Assembly (NCBI GenBank): GCA_913055655.1
Contig: CAJXKA010000004.1
Coordinates: forward strand, 186,001 to 250,000
DNA from: an uncultured Oceanospirillales bacterium
GTDB lineage: Bacteria > Pseudomonadota > Gammaproteobacteria > Xanthomonadales > SZUA-36
Length of the DNA: 64,000 nt
Direction: 5' to 3'
Both the position numbers and the translations under genes were made by a program. Shown here piece after piece: positions 1 through 11,048 of the stretch; position 1 is the first letter of the stretch, and the number at the start of each line of letters is the position of its first letter. The notes under the pieces are model-generated. The model ran no database searches, had not been told where the DNA came from, and saw only the letters and a list, made by a program, of their open reading frames with translations.

Positions 1-655
1 TATCCAGCAGGGACTCGGCATCCGGCTCGTAGACGTAGTCCCAGATATCGCGGACTTCCTCGTCCTGGGTGACCGGCAATGGCAGCAGTTGCTCCACCGT
101 CGGTTTCTGCGCCATCGTGTTGATGAAGGCGTTGTAGACCAGGTAAACCCGGTCCACTTCCTCTGCGCGATAGGCCTCCAGCACAGTGCGGATAGAGCCG
201 ATCAGGTCTTCGATCCGCGGGTTTTCACCCAGGTCCTGGACGTGTGACGCGATCTCGACCCGGATGTTGCGGAAGAAAGATGACGCCTTCTTGCCCATCG
301 TGGCCAGGCTGACTTCGGCGCCTTTTTCGCGCCACTCGCCCATCTCGCCCAGCAGCTTCTTGAACAGGTTGGTGTTCAGGCCGCCGCACAGGCCGCGGTC
401 GGTGGACACCACGATGAACGCCACTTTCTTGACGTCCCCATCGTGTTCCACCGTGAACGGGTGGCGGTACTCCGGGTTCGCCTTGCCCAGGTGGCCGATG
501 ATGCGGCGCATCATCTTCGCGTAGGGCCGGGTCGCGTTCATCAGGTCCTGCGACTTGCGGATCTTGCTGGCGGAGACCATCTCCAGGGCCGAGGTCACCT
601 TCTTGGTGTTCTCAACACTCTTGATCTTGCCAGTGATTTCCTTGCTGCCTGCCAT
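1..655 (-). CDS. atpG: F1Fo ATP synthase subunit gamma (partial, C-terminus outside window)
   Basis: This is the central rotor shaft of F1, converting rotation to conformational change in the alpha3beta3 head. It reads on the minus strand from an ATG at 655 and begins MAGSKEITGKIKSVENTKKV, the typical gamma N-terminal helix; STDRGLCGGLN, a family hallmark, lies near residue 80. The frame is open to base 1, so the C-terminal helix and stop codon are missing. It follows atpA by 35 bp in the same operon; atpD and atpC would be expected beyond the edge. Confidence 0.97.
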   Translation of the reverse strand, partial: MAGSKEITGKIKSVENTKKVTSALEMVSASKIRKSQDLMNATRPYAKMMRRIIGHLGKANPEYRHPFTVEHDGDVKKVAFIVVSTDRGLCGGLNTNLFKKLLGEMGEWREKGAEVSLATMGKKASSFFRNIRVEIASHVQDLGENPRIEDLIGSIRTVLEAYRAEEVDRVYLVYNAFINTMAQKPTVEQLLPLPVTQDEEVRDIWDYVYEPDAESLLD

Positions 656-690
656 TCGTTCGCTCCGCTACGGATTCGCGTTTGCCGGGC

Positions 691-2235
691 TTACCAGCTG
701 CCGCTGGCCTTGAATTCCTTCAAGGCCGCGTCGAGGCTGCCCTCGATGTCGCCGTTCCAGTCGCCCGTGTTCAGCGTCTCCAGCAACTCGCCTTCAACAT
801 TGGCGATGTGGGCCAGCAGGGCGGCTTCGAAGTCACCGATCTTGTCCAGGTCAACGTCATCCATGTAGCCGCGGTCGGCGGCGAACAGGGAGACGGCCAT
901 CTCGCCCACGGACATCGGGCTGTACTGCTTCTGCTTCATCAGCTCGGTCACGCGCTGGCCGCGTTCCAGCTGGGCGCGCGTGGCGTCGTCCAGGTCGGAA
1001 GCGAACTGCGCGAAGGCCGCCAGCTCACGGTACTGGGCCAGGGCCAGGCGGATACCACCGCCGAGCTTCTTGATGACCTTGGTCTGCGCGGCGCCACCCA
1101 CACGGGAGACCGACAGGCCGGCGTGCACGGCCGGGCGGATACCGCCGTTGAACAGGTCGGTTTCCAGGAAGATCTGGCCGTCCGTGATCGAGATCACGTT
1201 GGTCGGGACGAAGGCCGACACGTCACCCGCCTGGGTTTCGATGATCGGCAACGCGGTCAGTGAACCGGTCTGGCCCGTGACGGCGCCGTCGGTGAATTTC
1301 TCGACGTATTCTTCAGAGACCCGCGCGGCGCGTTCCAGCAGGCGCGAGTGCAGGTAGAAGACGTCACCCGGGTAGGCTTCACGGCCCGGCGGACGACGCA
1401 GCAGCAGTGACACCTGGCGGTAGGCCCAGGCCTGCTTGGTCAGGTCATCGTAAATGATCAGGGCGTCTTCACCGCGGTCGCGGAAGTACTCGCCCATGGT
1501 GCAGCCGGCGTACGGCGCGATGTACTGCATGGCCGCGGAGTCGGACGCGGAAGCGTTCACCACGATGGTGTGCTCCATGGCGCCATGCTCTTCCAGCTTG
1601 GCCACGATGTTGGCCACGGTGGACTGCTTCTGGCCGACGGCAACGTAGATACACTTAATGCCGGACTTGGCCTGGTTGATGATGGCGTCGATGGCGATTG
1701 CCGTCTTACCAATCTGGCGGTCACCGATGATCAGCTCACGCTGGCCACGGCCGATCGGCACCATGGCGTCGATGGACTTCAGGCCCGTCTGCACCGGCTG
1801 GTCGACCGACTTACGCCAGATCACACCCGGCGCGACTTTTTCAATCGGCGCGAATCCATCATTGTCGATCGGGCCCTTGCCGTCGATCGGGTTGCCCAGC
1901 GCGTCGACGACGCGACCCAGCAGGCCACGGCCATGCGGCACTTCCAGGATTCGACCGGTGCACTTGACCGTGTCGCCCTCGGTGATGTGCTCGTAGTCAC
2001 CCAGGATCACGGTACCGACGGAATCACGCTCGAGGTTGAGCGCCAGGCCGTAGGTATCGCCCGGGAACTGGATCATCTCACCCTGCATGGCGTCCTCGAG
2101 GCCGTGAATACGGGCGATACCGTCGGAGACGGACGCCACCGTACCCTCGTTACGGGTCTCGGCAGAGAGGTTCAGCTGCTCAACGCGTTCGCGAATGATG
2201 TCGCTGATTTCAGATGGATTCAAAGTTGCTTGCAT
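691..2235 (-). CDS. atpA: F1Fo ATP synthase subunit alpha
   Basis: This is the non-catalytic nucleotide-binding subunit of F1. The 514-aa product begins [14 protein letters not shown]; the Walker A loop GDRQIGKT is at residues 171-178. The frame can be read 14 codons further upstream (to 2277), but the ATG at 2235 has AGGA nine bases upstream and gives the usual family length, so it is preferred. It lies between atpH and atpG in the standard order. Confidence 0.97.
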   Translation of the reverse strand: MQATLNPSEISDIIRERVEQLNLSAETRNEGTVASVSDGIARIHGLEDAMQGEMIQFPGDTYGLALNLERDSVGTVILGDYEHITEGDTVKCTGRILEVPHGRGLLGRVVDALGNPIDGKGPIDNDGFAPIEKVAPGVIWRKSVDQPVQTGLKSIDAMVPIGRGQRELIIGDRQIGKTAIAIDAIINQAKSGIKCIYVAVGQKQSTVANIVAKLEEHGAMEHTIVVNASASDSAAMQYIAPYAGCTMGEYFRDRGEDALIIYDDLTKQAWAYRQVSLLLRRPPGREAYPGDVFYLHSRLLERAARVSEEYVEKFTDGAVTGQTGSLTALPIIETQAGDVSAFVPTNVISITDGQIFLETDLFNGGIRPAVHAGLSVSRVGGAAQTKVIKKLGGGIRLALAQYRELAAFAQFASDLDDATRAQLERGQRVTELMKQKQYSPMSVGEMAVSLFAADRGYMDDVDLDKIGDFEAALLAHIANVEGELLETLNTGDWNGDIEGSLDAALKEFKASGSW

Positions 2236-2288
2236 CGTCTTTTTCCTGTCAGGGCCGGCAACTTGGCCGGTCTGCATTCAATGTTCGG

Positions 2289-2822
2289 TCAGGCCCGGTT
2301 CAGTGACGCGGACAGTTTGTCCAGGCGCCCCTTCAGGGAACCGTCGATCACCTCGTCACCGGCGTAGATCACCGCACCGCCCAGCACCGCGGCATCGACC
2401 TCGTTGGCCAGGTCGATTTCCCGCTCATAGCGCCTGGCCAGTGCCGCTTTCATGCGCGCGGCCTGGTCTTCGTCCAGGGCCACGGCGGACACGACTTTCA
2501 CTTCCAGCCGGCCTTCGGCCTGCTCACGCAGGTGGCCGAACATGGCGGCGATGTCCGGCAGCAGCGGCAGGCGGTCGTTCTCCGCCAGCACGGCCAGGAA
2601 GCGACGGAACTTCTCGTCGCCATCCACCGCGTCGGCGACGATGTCCACGGCCTTCGCCCGGTCGAGTGACGGGCTGCCCAGCCACCCGGCCAGTTCCGGC
2701 TCGCGCACCGCCACGGCCGCGGCGGCCAGGGCATTGCCCCAACCGGCCAGGTCGTTGGCACCCTGCGCCACGCCGAAAGCGGCCTTGGCGTAGGGTCGTG
2801 CCAGTGTCGTATCGTTGCTCAT
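2289..2822 (-). CDS. atpH: F1Fo ATP synthase subunit delta
   Basis: This is the peripheral stalk subunit capping F1 and binding the b dimer. It has 177 aa, the normal family length. It starts MSNDTTLARPYAKAAFGVAQ, where RPYAKAAF is the conserved opening of delta/OSCP proteins, and ends with an alpha/beta segment (DEVIDGSLKGRLDKL) typical of the family. It lies between atpF and atpA; the gap to the atpA start is 53 bp. Confidence 0.95.
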   Translation of the reverse strand: MSNDTTLARPYAKAAFGVAQGANDLAGWGNALAAAAVAVREPELAGWLGSPSLDRAKAVDIVADAVDGDEKFRRFLAVLAENDRLPLLPDIAAMFGHLREQAEGRLEVKVVSAVALDEDQAARMKAALARRYEREIDLANEVDAAVLGGAVIYAGDEVIDGSLKGRLDKLSASLNRA

Positions 2823-2854
2823 GGTTCAGCTCGTCAGTCTGTTCGCTTGCGGGC

Positions 2855-3325
2855 TCAGATCTCGGCGATCAGCTTGTCCAGCAGCTCGCGGTGGGTGTTC
2901 TCGTCGACCTCTTTCTCGAGGATCTTCGAGGCACCCAGCACGGCCAGGCTGGCCACGGACGCGCGCAGCGACTCGCGGGCCTGGTGCGCGGCCTGGGCGA
3001 TCTCCGCCTCGGCCGCATTCACCTGGCGCTGGCGCTCAGACACGGCGTCGTCCTTGGCCTGCTCCAGGATCTGGCTGTGGCGCTGGTTGGCCTGGTCAAC
3101 GATCTCGCCCGCCTTGTCGCGCGCCGCGCGGATTTCCTTCTCGGCCTCGACGCCGGCATCTTCCAGCGCTTTTTCGGCACGATCGGAAGCCGCCAGGCCG
3201 TCCGCGATCTTCTCGCGGCGCTCGTCCAGCGCCTTCAGCAACGGCGGCCAGATGAACTTCATGCAGAACCACACGAAGATCAACATGGCGATCGAGTTCA
3301 GTACTAGCGTGGCATTCATGTTCAT
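2855..3325 (-). CDS. atpF: F1Fo ATP synthase subunit b
   Basis: This is the peripheral stalk linking the Fo membrane sector to F1. The 156-aa protein has one N-terminal membrane helix (residues about 5-25) followed by a long charged alanine-rich helix with heptad-like character from about residue 30 to the end. That is the classic b-subunit layout and the same length as the E. coli protein. ATG at 3325; a second in-frame ATG two codons on could also be used. Confidence 0.95.
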   Translation of the reverse strand: MNMNATLVLNSIAMLIFVWFCMKFIWPPLLKALDERREKIADGLAASDRAEKALEDAGVEAEKEIRAARDKAGEIVDQANQRHSQILEQAKDDAVSERQRQVNAAEAEIAQAAHQARESLRASVASLAVLGASKILEKEVDENTHRELLDKLIAEI

Positions 3326-3384
3326 GCCGGCACCTCGACGGTCAGTTCAGCGCAATACGCGCGATAAAGGCAAATAGCGCGTTC

Positions 3385-5236
<1,852 letters not shown>

Positions 5237-5339
5237 CTGCACTGCCTCATCGACGAAACGCGGCCTCTCAGCCGCGTTTTCAAGGGTGGCCGAAGGCGCA
5301 AATTCACATTCGTCCACCAAAGACCGCCCATTTTAGCAT

Positions 5340-5393
5340 CCCCGTTTTCTATAGGGCAATAGATAAACGGGGCGGATTCAAAATCAATCCGCC
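5340..5393. promoter_or_regulatory. Tandem dyads and candidate atp promoter between atpI and the sulfatase-fold gene
   Basis: Two inverted repeats lie side by side in this divergent gap. The first pairs CCCCGTTT (5340-5347) with AAACGGGG (5365-5372) and continues inward as TCTAT/ATAGA with one bulged base. The second pairs GGCGGATT (5371-5378) with AATCCGCC (5386-5393). On the minus strand TTGATT (5387-5382) and TATCTA (5365-5360), 16 bp apart, resemble a sigma70 promoter reading into atpI. The promoter overlaps the dyads, which could serve as operator or leader hairpins. Confidence 0.35.
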
Positions 5394-5489
5394 GTCAACG
5401 GTCACCAGCGCGCCGAAATCGCGCCACCAGGACCGAAACGCGCGTCATTCGGCAGTACTGGCTTGCCATTGCGCGCTGGCGCCAACATC

Positions 5490-7976
5490 ATGCCGGATAT
5501 GAGCACCGCCCGTGATCAACGGACACCTCTCGCCTGGCGCCTGGCCCACCTGTGGGCCCTCACCGCGCTGGTCGTGGCCTGGCCGGTCTACCATCTGCTG
5601 GCCAGCTACCCGGAATTTTTTCATATTCGCCGCTCAACACCCGGCGACGTGCTTTTCCTGGTCACCGTACTGAGCGTGGTGGTACCGGTCGTGTTGATGA
5701 TTGTGGTCATGGCCGCCACCCTGTTGAACCGTCGCCTGGGCAGCGCATTACAGCTTTTCCTGGTTGGCGTTCTGGTCGCCTGCAACACGCTCCTGGCAGC
5801 GCATGACAGCCTGGGTGGCCACGGCGCAGTCTTGCTGGCCGGTGGAATCGGGCTTGCTGCGGCTTTTGCCTATCATCGCTGGGTCCAGGTTCGATCATTC
5901 ACCAGCTGGCTGGCGCCGGCCATCGTGGTCATTCCGCTGTTGTTCCTGGTCAACCCCGGCATTCGGGACGTTTGGGACCCCTCGCCGCCCGAGGTGTCGA
6001 CAGGTGCGCAGGGCCTGAACGAAACACCGATCGTATTCATCGTGTTCGACGAGTTTCCCGTCACTGCCATCCTTGATGAAGACGGCACAATTGCGGCTGA
6101 ACGGTTTCCCGGGTTCGCCCGGCTGGCTGCCGGCAGCACCTGGTTTCCCGCGGCGACCACGGTCGCGGCCAGCACCGCGCTGGCCCTTCCCGCGATCCTG
6201 ACCGGCCGTTACCCCCGGCAGTTTCGCGCGCCACACCTTGGCGAGTACCCCGACAACCTGTTCACCTGGCTGGCCGCCAGTCACGAACTGAATGTCCAGG
6301 AGGCCGTTACCGCGTTGTGCCAGGGCAAACATTGCCCGGAGACCGTGCGGCTGACCGATCAGTACCGACGCCGCGCGCTGTTGGCGGATGTGTCTGCGGT
6401 CTGGCTCAACCTGGTATTTGGCGACCTGCTGCCGTGGCGGCTTCCGCCCATCGACCAGTCGTGGAAAAACTTCTGGGGCGAGGACGCCGGCGAGCCGGGC
6501 ATGTACCACGACCGCCTCGCCCAACTGGACGGCTATCTTGACTCGATTCGCGCCTCCACCCGACCCCGCCTGGACTTCCTGCATATCAACTTTCCGCATG
6601 TGCCGTACGAGTATTTCCCATCCGGCCGGCGCTACCTGGATGGATGGCAGATGCCCGGCCTGGATGCGGTCACCCATTTCTGGAGCGGCACCGATGAGCA
6701 ACGGGAACGCGCCTACCGCCGACTGATCCTTCAGCTGGGTGTCGTCGATGGCTGGATTGACCGCCTGATCCAGCGGCTCCAGGACCACGGTCTCTGGGAC
6801 CGTGCCATCCTTGTCGTGACGGCGGATCACGGCGCCTCGTTTATTGCCGGCACCGGGCGACGGGACTTCCCGGACCTGCAGTCACTGGACCAGCAGATTC
6901 TTGCAGTACCGCTGTTTATCCGCGCCCCCGGGCTGGCAACCGGCAAAGTCGATTCGGGCAATGCTGAAACGGTCGATATCCTGCCGACGATCTCGGCCGC
7001 CACGGGCAGCCGGCCGGGTTGGGCAATGGATGGCCAGGACCTTGCCGTGGGTCGAGCTGATGAGCGAAAGCTGGCCTGGCACAACTACCGTGAGATGACA
7101 CGCCGTGAAACCAGTGTTGGGCAGGTGCTTGCGCCGTCGAGATTCGGGTTCAGGGACGGATGGTTTACCCGCGACCGTCACGAACACGCGATTGACCGGG
7201 TCGGACCCCGGCCCGACTGGATCGGCCGGGAAATGGGCGAATTTGCGCCGGGCACCGCGAGCGGTGTTGAACTGGACCTGGACCGGCCACTGCCGTCGGG
7301 CGTAAGCCTTGACGCGAACAGCATCCTGCCCGCACATGTCAGCGGCCACGTCACGTGGGACCGGGCGGGGCCGATCGAGCTGGCATTCACATTAAACGGC
7401 GTGATCGCCGCGGTCACCCGGCTCAACCCGGGTGACGAGGATGGCCGTTTCTCGGTCGTGTTGCCGGAACGGTTATTCCAGGCCGGCCAAAACCGGGCGG
7501 CGATCCATGTCGTAGACGACACGGCGACAGGTCCTGCACGCTTGCTCGCCCTGTCCACCGTGAATGATGCTGAAGGCGCCTTGTGGCAGCTCAGTGGCGA
7601 CAACCTCACGCGGCCCGGAAGACACCTGTCGCCTGCCGGTGACGCCATCGAAGGGGAATGGAAAACCACCCGTGCAGGCCATGCATCCGTGGAACTCATC
7701 GGTTGGGTCATCGACGCCGAGGAAAAAAGAACCGTCGAGCGAGTTCTCGTGTTTTCCGGCGATCGGCTGGTTTTCTCAGGCCGAACGAACAAGCTCGCCG
7801 GGGAAACGAATCGATTCGGCGTGCTGCTCAACCTGGGTTTTCACGCCGTTGTGCCGCTGGACATGGTCGATCAAACAGGCGCACTGCGCGTGTTCGCCGT
7901 CAGCCAGGCGGGGCAGTACAGGGAGCTGGCGCCGCCAAAGGCGCGTGTCAATCAGTCCCCGCCAGGTGACCAATAA
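5490..7976 (+). CDS. Membrane-bound sulfatase-fold (alkaline phosphatase superfamily) hydrolase or transferase
   Basis: Hydrophobic N-terminal segments (within about the first 150 residues) are followed by an extracytoplasmic sulfatase-like domain. Metal-site motifs are visible: IVFIVFDEFPV and later VVTADHGASF. Where sulfatases have the C/S-x-P-x-R nucleophile before LLTGRYP, this protein reads TALALPAILTGRYP, with threonine at the nucleophile position as in LtaS-type phosphoglycerol transferases. A true sulfatase is therefore unlikely. The last 200 or so residues are beta-rich and unrecognised. The ATG at 5490 or 5499 is the likely start; no clear ribosome site is seen. It lies on the opposite strand between atpI and parB, and its 3' end overlaps parB by 29 bp tail to tail. 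Confidence 0.75.
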   Translation: MPDMSTARDQRTPLAWRLAHLWALTALVVAWPVYHLLASYPEFFHIRRSTPGDVLFLVTVLSVVVPVVLMIVVMAATLLNRRLGSALQLFLVGVLVACNTLLAAHDSLGGHGAVLLAGGIGLAAAFAYHRWVQVRSFTSWLAPAIVVIPLLFLVNPGIRDVWDPSPPEVSTGAQGLNETPIVFIVFDEFPVTAILDEDGTIAAERFPGFARLAAGSTWFPAATTVAASTALALPAILTGRYPRQFRAPHLGEYPDNLFTWLAASHELNVQEAVTALCQGKHCPETVRLTDQYRRRALLADVSAVWLNLVFGDLLPWRLPPIDQSWKNFWGEDAGEPGMYHDRLAQLDGYLDSIRASTRPRLDFLHINFPHVPYEYFPSGRRYLDGWQMPGLDAVTHFWSGTDEQRERAYRRLILQLGVVDGWIDRLIQRLQDHGLWDRAILVVTADHGASFIAGTGRRDFPDLQSLDQQILAVPLFIRAPGLATGKVDSGNAETVDILPTISAATGSRPGWAMDGQDLAVGRADERKLAWHNYREMTRRETSVGQVLAPSRFGFRDGWFTRDRHEHAIDRVGPRPDWIGREMGEFAPGTASGVELDLDRPLPSGVSLDANSILPAHVSGHVTWDRAGPIELAFTLNGVIAAVTRLNPGDEDGRFSVVLPERLFQAGQNRAAIHVVDDTATGPARLLALSTVNDAEGALWQLSGDNLTRPGRHLSPAGDAIEGEWKTTRAGHASVELIGWVIDAEEKRTVERVLVFSGDRLVFSGRTNKLAGETNRFGVLLNLGFHAVVPLDMVDQTGALRVFAVSQAGQYRELAPPKARVNQSPPGDQ

Positions 7977-8856
7977 TGCCTTCCAGCTCATCCGCCGAGT
8001 TGTAATCGATCACCAGCTTGCCCTTGCCTTTCGGGCCGTGCTGGATGCGTACACGGGCGCAGAGTTTCTCGGTCAGGTCGTCCTGCAGGCGCAGGATGTC
8101 GGGGTTGGTGGTGGCGCGGGGCTTCGGGCGTGACGGCCGCAGCATGCGCTTGACCAGGCGCTCGGTTTCACGAACGGACAGCTGCTTGCGGACCACTTCG
8201 CGCGCGGCCGTGGCCTGCAAGTCCTCCGGCAGGGCCAGCAGGGCGCGGGCATGGCCCATCTCCAGGTGACGGTCGTCGACCAGGCCGCGTACGTCCGCTG
8301 AGAGTTCGAGCAGGCGCAGCAGGTTGGACACCGCCGAGCGGGAACGGCCGACGGCCTCGGCGGCCTCGGCGTGGGTCAGCTGGAACTCGTCGACCAGGCG
8401 GCGCAGGGCGGTGGCCTCTTCCAGCGGGTTCAGGTTCTCTCGCTGGATGTTTTCCACCAGCGCCATGGCCACGGCGATTTCGTCGGCGACCTTGCGGACG
8501 ATGGCCGGGATGGTGTCGATGCCGGCCTTCTGCGCGGCGCGCCAGCGACGTTCGCCGGCGATCAGCTCGAAACCGCCCGCCACTTCTCGCACGACGATGG
8601 GCTGGATCACGCCCTGCTGGGCAATGGAGTCGGCCAGCTCGGCGAGCTTGTCCTCGTCGAATATGGATCGCGGCTGGTAAGGGCCCGGCGTGATGCGGTC
8701 CAGCGGCAGTTCGCGCAGGCTTGCGTCACCGGTGGCCGGGGCGGCGCCGTCACCGGCGCTTTCCTTCGCGGCGCGGTCGGCGTCGGCTTTCGCCAGGGTG
8801 CTCTTCGAGAGCATCGATGAGAGGTTGCGTCCGAGCGGGGCTTTCTTGGCGGCCAT
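7948..8856 (-). CDS. parB: Chromosome partitioning protein ParB
   Basis: ParB binds parS sites and slides as a CTP-dependent clamp to build the origin-segregation complex. The 302-aa protein has the usual order: a basic tail (MAAKKAPLGRNLSSML), a CTPase domain with GERRWRA, a helix-turn-helix region (EAAEAVGRSRSAVSNLLRLL) and a C-terminal dimerisation domain. It is 14 bp downstream of parA. No canonical parS site (TGTTTCACGTGAAACA) was found in the window. Confidence 0.97.
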   Translation of the reverse strand: MAAKKAPLGRNLSSMLSKSTLAKADADRAAKESAGDGAAPATGDASLRELPLDRITPGPYQPRSIFDEDKLAELADSIAQQGVIQPIVVREVAGGFELIAGERRWRAAQKAGIDTIPAIVRKVADEIAVAMALVENIQRENLNPLEEATALRRLVDEFQLTHAEAAEAVGRSRSAVSNLLRLLELSADVRGLVDDRHLEMGHARALLALPEDLQATAAREVVRKQLSVRETERLVKRMLRPSRPKPRATTNPDILRLQDDLTEKLCARVRIQHGPKGKGKLVIDYNSADELEGIIGHLAGTD

Positions 8857-8870
8857 CGATGGTTTCCGGT

Positions 8871-9692
8871 TCAGCTGTGTTCGCGCGGGGTGTGCGCGGT
8901 GTCCGTGGGGGCGCGGCCGGCGTCGCGGTCGCGGCGGCGACGCAGGACTTCACCGGCCAGGCCGATGTAGGCAAGCGATCCGCGCGAGCCCGGGTCATAG
9001 CGTAACACCGGCACGCCGTGGCTGGGCGCCTCGGCGACGCGCACGTTGCGCGGGATCAAGGTCTTGTAGACGCGATCGCCGAAATTCTCGATCAGCTGGT
9101 CGGACACGGCCGCCGAGAGGTTGTTGCGGGCGTCGTACATGGTCCGCAGCAGGCCCTCGATTTCCAGGCGCGGGTTCACGCTTTGCTGCACCTGGTCGAT
9201 GGTGTTCAGTAACGCCGCCAGGCCCTCCAGCGCGTAGTACTCGCACTGGATGGGCACCAGCACGCTGTTGGCACAGGCCAGCGCGTTGAGCGTCAGCATG
9301 TTCAGTGACGGCGGGCAGTCGATGATCACCCAGCCGTAACGCGGCGCGACGTGCTCCAGCGCTTCACGCAGCCGGTACTCCCGGTTGTCCTCGCCCATCA
9401 GCTGCATTTCGGCCGCGGTCAGGTCGCCGTTGGACGGCAGCAGGTCGAACTGGAATTCGTCCAGCCGGACGATCACGTCGGCGATGTCCGCCTCGGCGGT
9501 CATCACGTCGTAGGCCGTGGTCTCCAGTTCGTGCGGGTTGACGCCGCAACCCGTGGACGCATTGCCCTGCGGGTCCAGGTCGACCAGCAGCACGGCATGG
9601 TTCATGTCCGCCAGGGCGGCGGCCAGGTTGACGGCGGTGGTGGTCTTGCCGACCCCGCCCTTCTGGTTGGCGATGGCGATGATGCGGGCCAT
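8871..9692 (-). CDS. parA: Chromosome partitioning ATPase ParA (Soj)
   Basis: This is a Walker-type ATPase that drives origin segregation with ParB. It has 273 aa. The deviant Walker A motif KGGVGKTTT occupies residues 11-19 with the signature lysine first; [13 protein letters not shown] (Walker A') and [13 protein letters not shown] (Walker B) follow. The short N-terminus without a DNA-binding extension is that of chromosomal Soj/ParA. It lies between rsmG and parB. Confidence 0.97.
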   Translation of the reverse strand: MARIIAIANQKGGVGKTTTAVNLAAALADMNHAVLLVDLDPQGNASTGCGVNPHELETTAYDVMTAEADIADVIVRLDEFQFDLLPSNGDLTAAEMQLMGEDNREYRLREALEHVAPRYGWVIIDCPPSLNMLTLNALACANSVLVPIQCEYYALEGLAALLNTIDQVQQSVNPRLEIEGLLRTMYDARNNLSAAVSDQLIENFGDRVYKTLIPRNVRVAEAPSHGVPVLRYDPGSRGSLAYIGLAGEVLRRRRDRDAGRAPTDTAHTPREHS

Positions 9693-9703
9693 GGATTCTC
9701 GTG

Positions 9704-10360
9704 TCAGTCGTTATCGTTATCAGGTGGCGCCAGGCGCATGATCACCAGGTGGCGTTCGGCGCCCAGCCCGGGGACCAGCAGGCGAATCGGGTCGCCGTCC
9801 AGCCGAGCCCAGTCGGGCAGGGCGTCAAGTTCTGCCGGGTCCAGCCGGCCCTTCATGGCCAGCAGGCGTGTTGCGGGCCCGGCCAGGTGCCGGACGGTCT
9901 CGGCGAACAGGGTGAGCGAGCTGAACGCCCTGGAGGTGATGGTACTGAACTCCACCGCGGGGGAAAAGCGCTCGACCCGGCCGTGGGTGGCGTGGACGTT
10001 GTCCAGGCCCAGTTCCCGAGCGGCATTGGCCAGGAAGCGGATTTTCTTGCCGGCGCTGTCCACCAACCAGTGGTCCTGCCCCGGCCGCGCGATGGCCAGC
10101 GGCATGCCGGGAAAACCGGCGCCGGTGCCGACATCCAGCAGGGGGCCGGGGCCAACATGCGGCAGGATACCCAGGGAATCCAGGGTATGCCGGGTCACCA
10201 GGTGTTCGAGTTCGCCCGGCGCCACCAGGTTATAGGCGCCGCTCCACTTGCGGATCAGCGCCAGGTGGCCGAGCAGGCGGTCGATTTCGCCGTCCGCGGG
10301 CGCCAGGCCCAGGACATCCAGTCCCGATTCCAGCAGCCGTCGCTCGTCGCGTGTGTCCAC
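9704..10360 (-). CDS. rsmG: 16S rRNA (guanine527-N7)-methyltransferase RsmG (GidB)
   Basis: This enzyme methylates G527 in the 530 loop of 16S rRNA; loss gives low-level streptomycin resistance in other bacteria. The SAM-binding motif [17 protein letters not shown] is clear, and [20 protein letters not shown] is typical of the family. The open frame runs further upstream, but a GTG at 10360 gives 218 aa, a normal length, and starts just after the preceding gene's stop at 10375. The usual upstream partner mnmG (gidA) is absent here. Confidence 0.93.
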   Translation of the reverse strand: MDTRDERRLLESGLDVLGLAPADGEIDRLLGHLALIRKWSGAYNLVAPGELEHLVTRHTLDSLGILPHVGPGPLLDVGTGAGFPGMPLAIARPGQDHWLVDSAGKKIRFLANAARELGLDNVHATHGRVERFSPAVEFSTITSRAFSSLTLFAETVRHLAGPATRLLAMKGRLDPAELDALPDWARLDGDPIRLLVPGLGAERHLVIMRLAPPDNDND

Positions 10361-10374
10361 GCCGCCGCGGCCGC

Positions 10375-11022
10375 TCAGAGCTGGTCGTGTTTCTTCATCT
10401 GCGACGTGACCTTGCCCGCCAGCTTGCCGGCCAGGTCCTGGTACTCGATGTCGTCGCTCTTGGTGACGATGCTCCACACGCGCGACAACTGGCGAACGTC
10501 CACGTAGGACGTTTCCAGGAAGACCTCGGTGGTGGACTCGGTGTAGCCCGGGCCTTCGCGGACGACGTAGACGTCGTAGAAATCGGCGTAGTAGGGGTGA
10601 TACCAGCCGTAGCCGATGCCGGTGCCGGCGTATTCCATCCAGTAGTCCGAGCGCACGTACTTGCCGCCGCCACCGCCGCCGATGACGAAGATCAGCACCA
10701 CGGCGTCGACCTCGGCGTTACGCAGTGCTTTCTCGGCGTCGCTTCGGGTCAGGCGGCTGCTCATGCCCGGCAGCTCGCTGGCGGCCACGGCATTCACGCC
10801 GTCCTTCTTCATGCCGGCGACGATGTCGCGCTCAATGACGCGGCGCTGCAGGTCTTCCGGCCACGCGGCCAGGACGGCGACGCGGCGTGGTTCCACGGGC
10901 GTCACTTCGTCGGAGGTCCAGGTTTCCATGACCTTCGTGGTGCCACAGCCGGCCAGCAGGGCCATTGCCAGGGCCAGCAGGGAGGCGGCCAGTGTCCGTG
11001 GTGAAAAATTGCGCATGTTCAT
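10375..11022 (-). CDS. Outer-membrane lipoprotein of unknown function (DUF4136-like)
   Basis: The product begins MNMRNFSPRTLAASLLAL and continues to a lipobox LLAGC, so it should be lipidated and periplasm-facing. The mature part of about 190 aa has a glycine run (IGGGGGGKY) and a tyrosine-rich segment (YGWYHPYYADFYDVYVV), a pattern seen in DUF4136-like lipoproteins; this assignment is tentative. An alternative ATG at 11049 overlaps the stop of the upstream ABC gene (TAATG) and would allow translational coupling; neither start has a clear ribosome site. Confidence 0.7.
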   Translation of the reverse strand: MNMRNFSPRTLAASLLALAMALLAGCGTTKVMETWTSDEVTPVEPRRVAVLAAWPEDLQRRVIERDIVAGMKKDGVNAVAASELPGMSSRLTRSDAEKALRNAEVDAVVLIFVIGGGGGGKYVRSDYWMEYAGTGIGYGWYHPYYADFYDVYVVREGPGYTESTTEVFLETSYVDVRQLSRVWSIVTKSDDIEYQDLAGKLAGKVTSQMKKHDQL

Positions 11023-11048
11023 CCGGTTCGTTGTAGTGCGGTCGGTCA

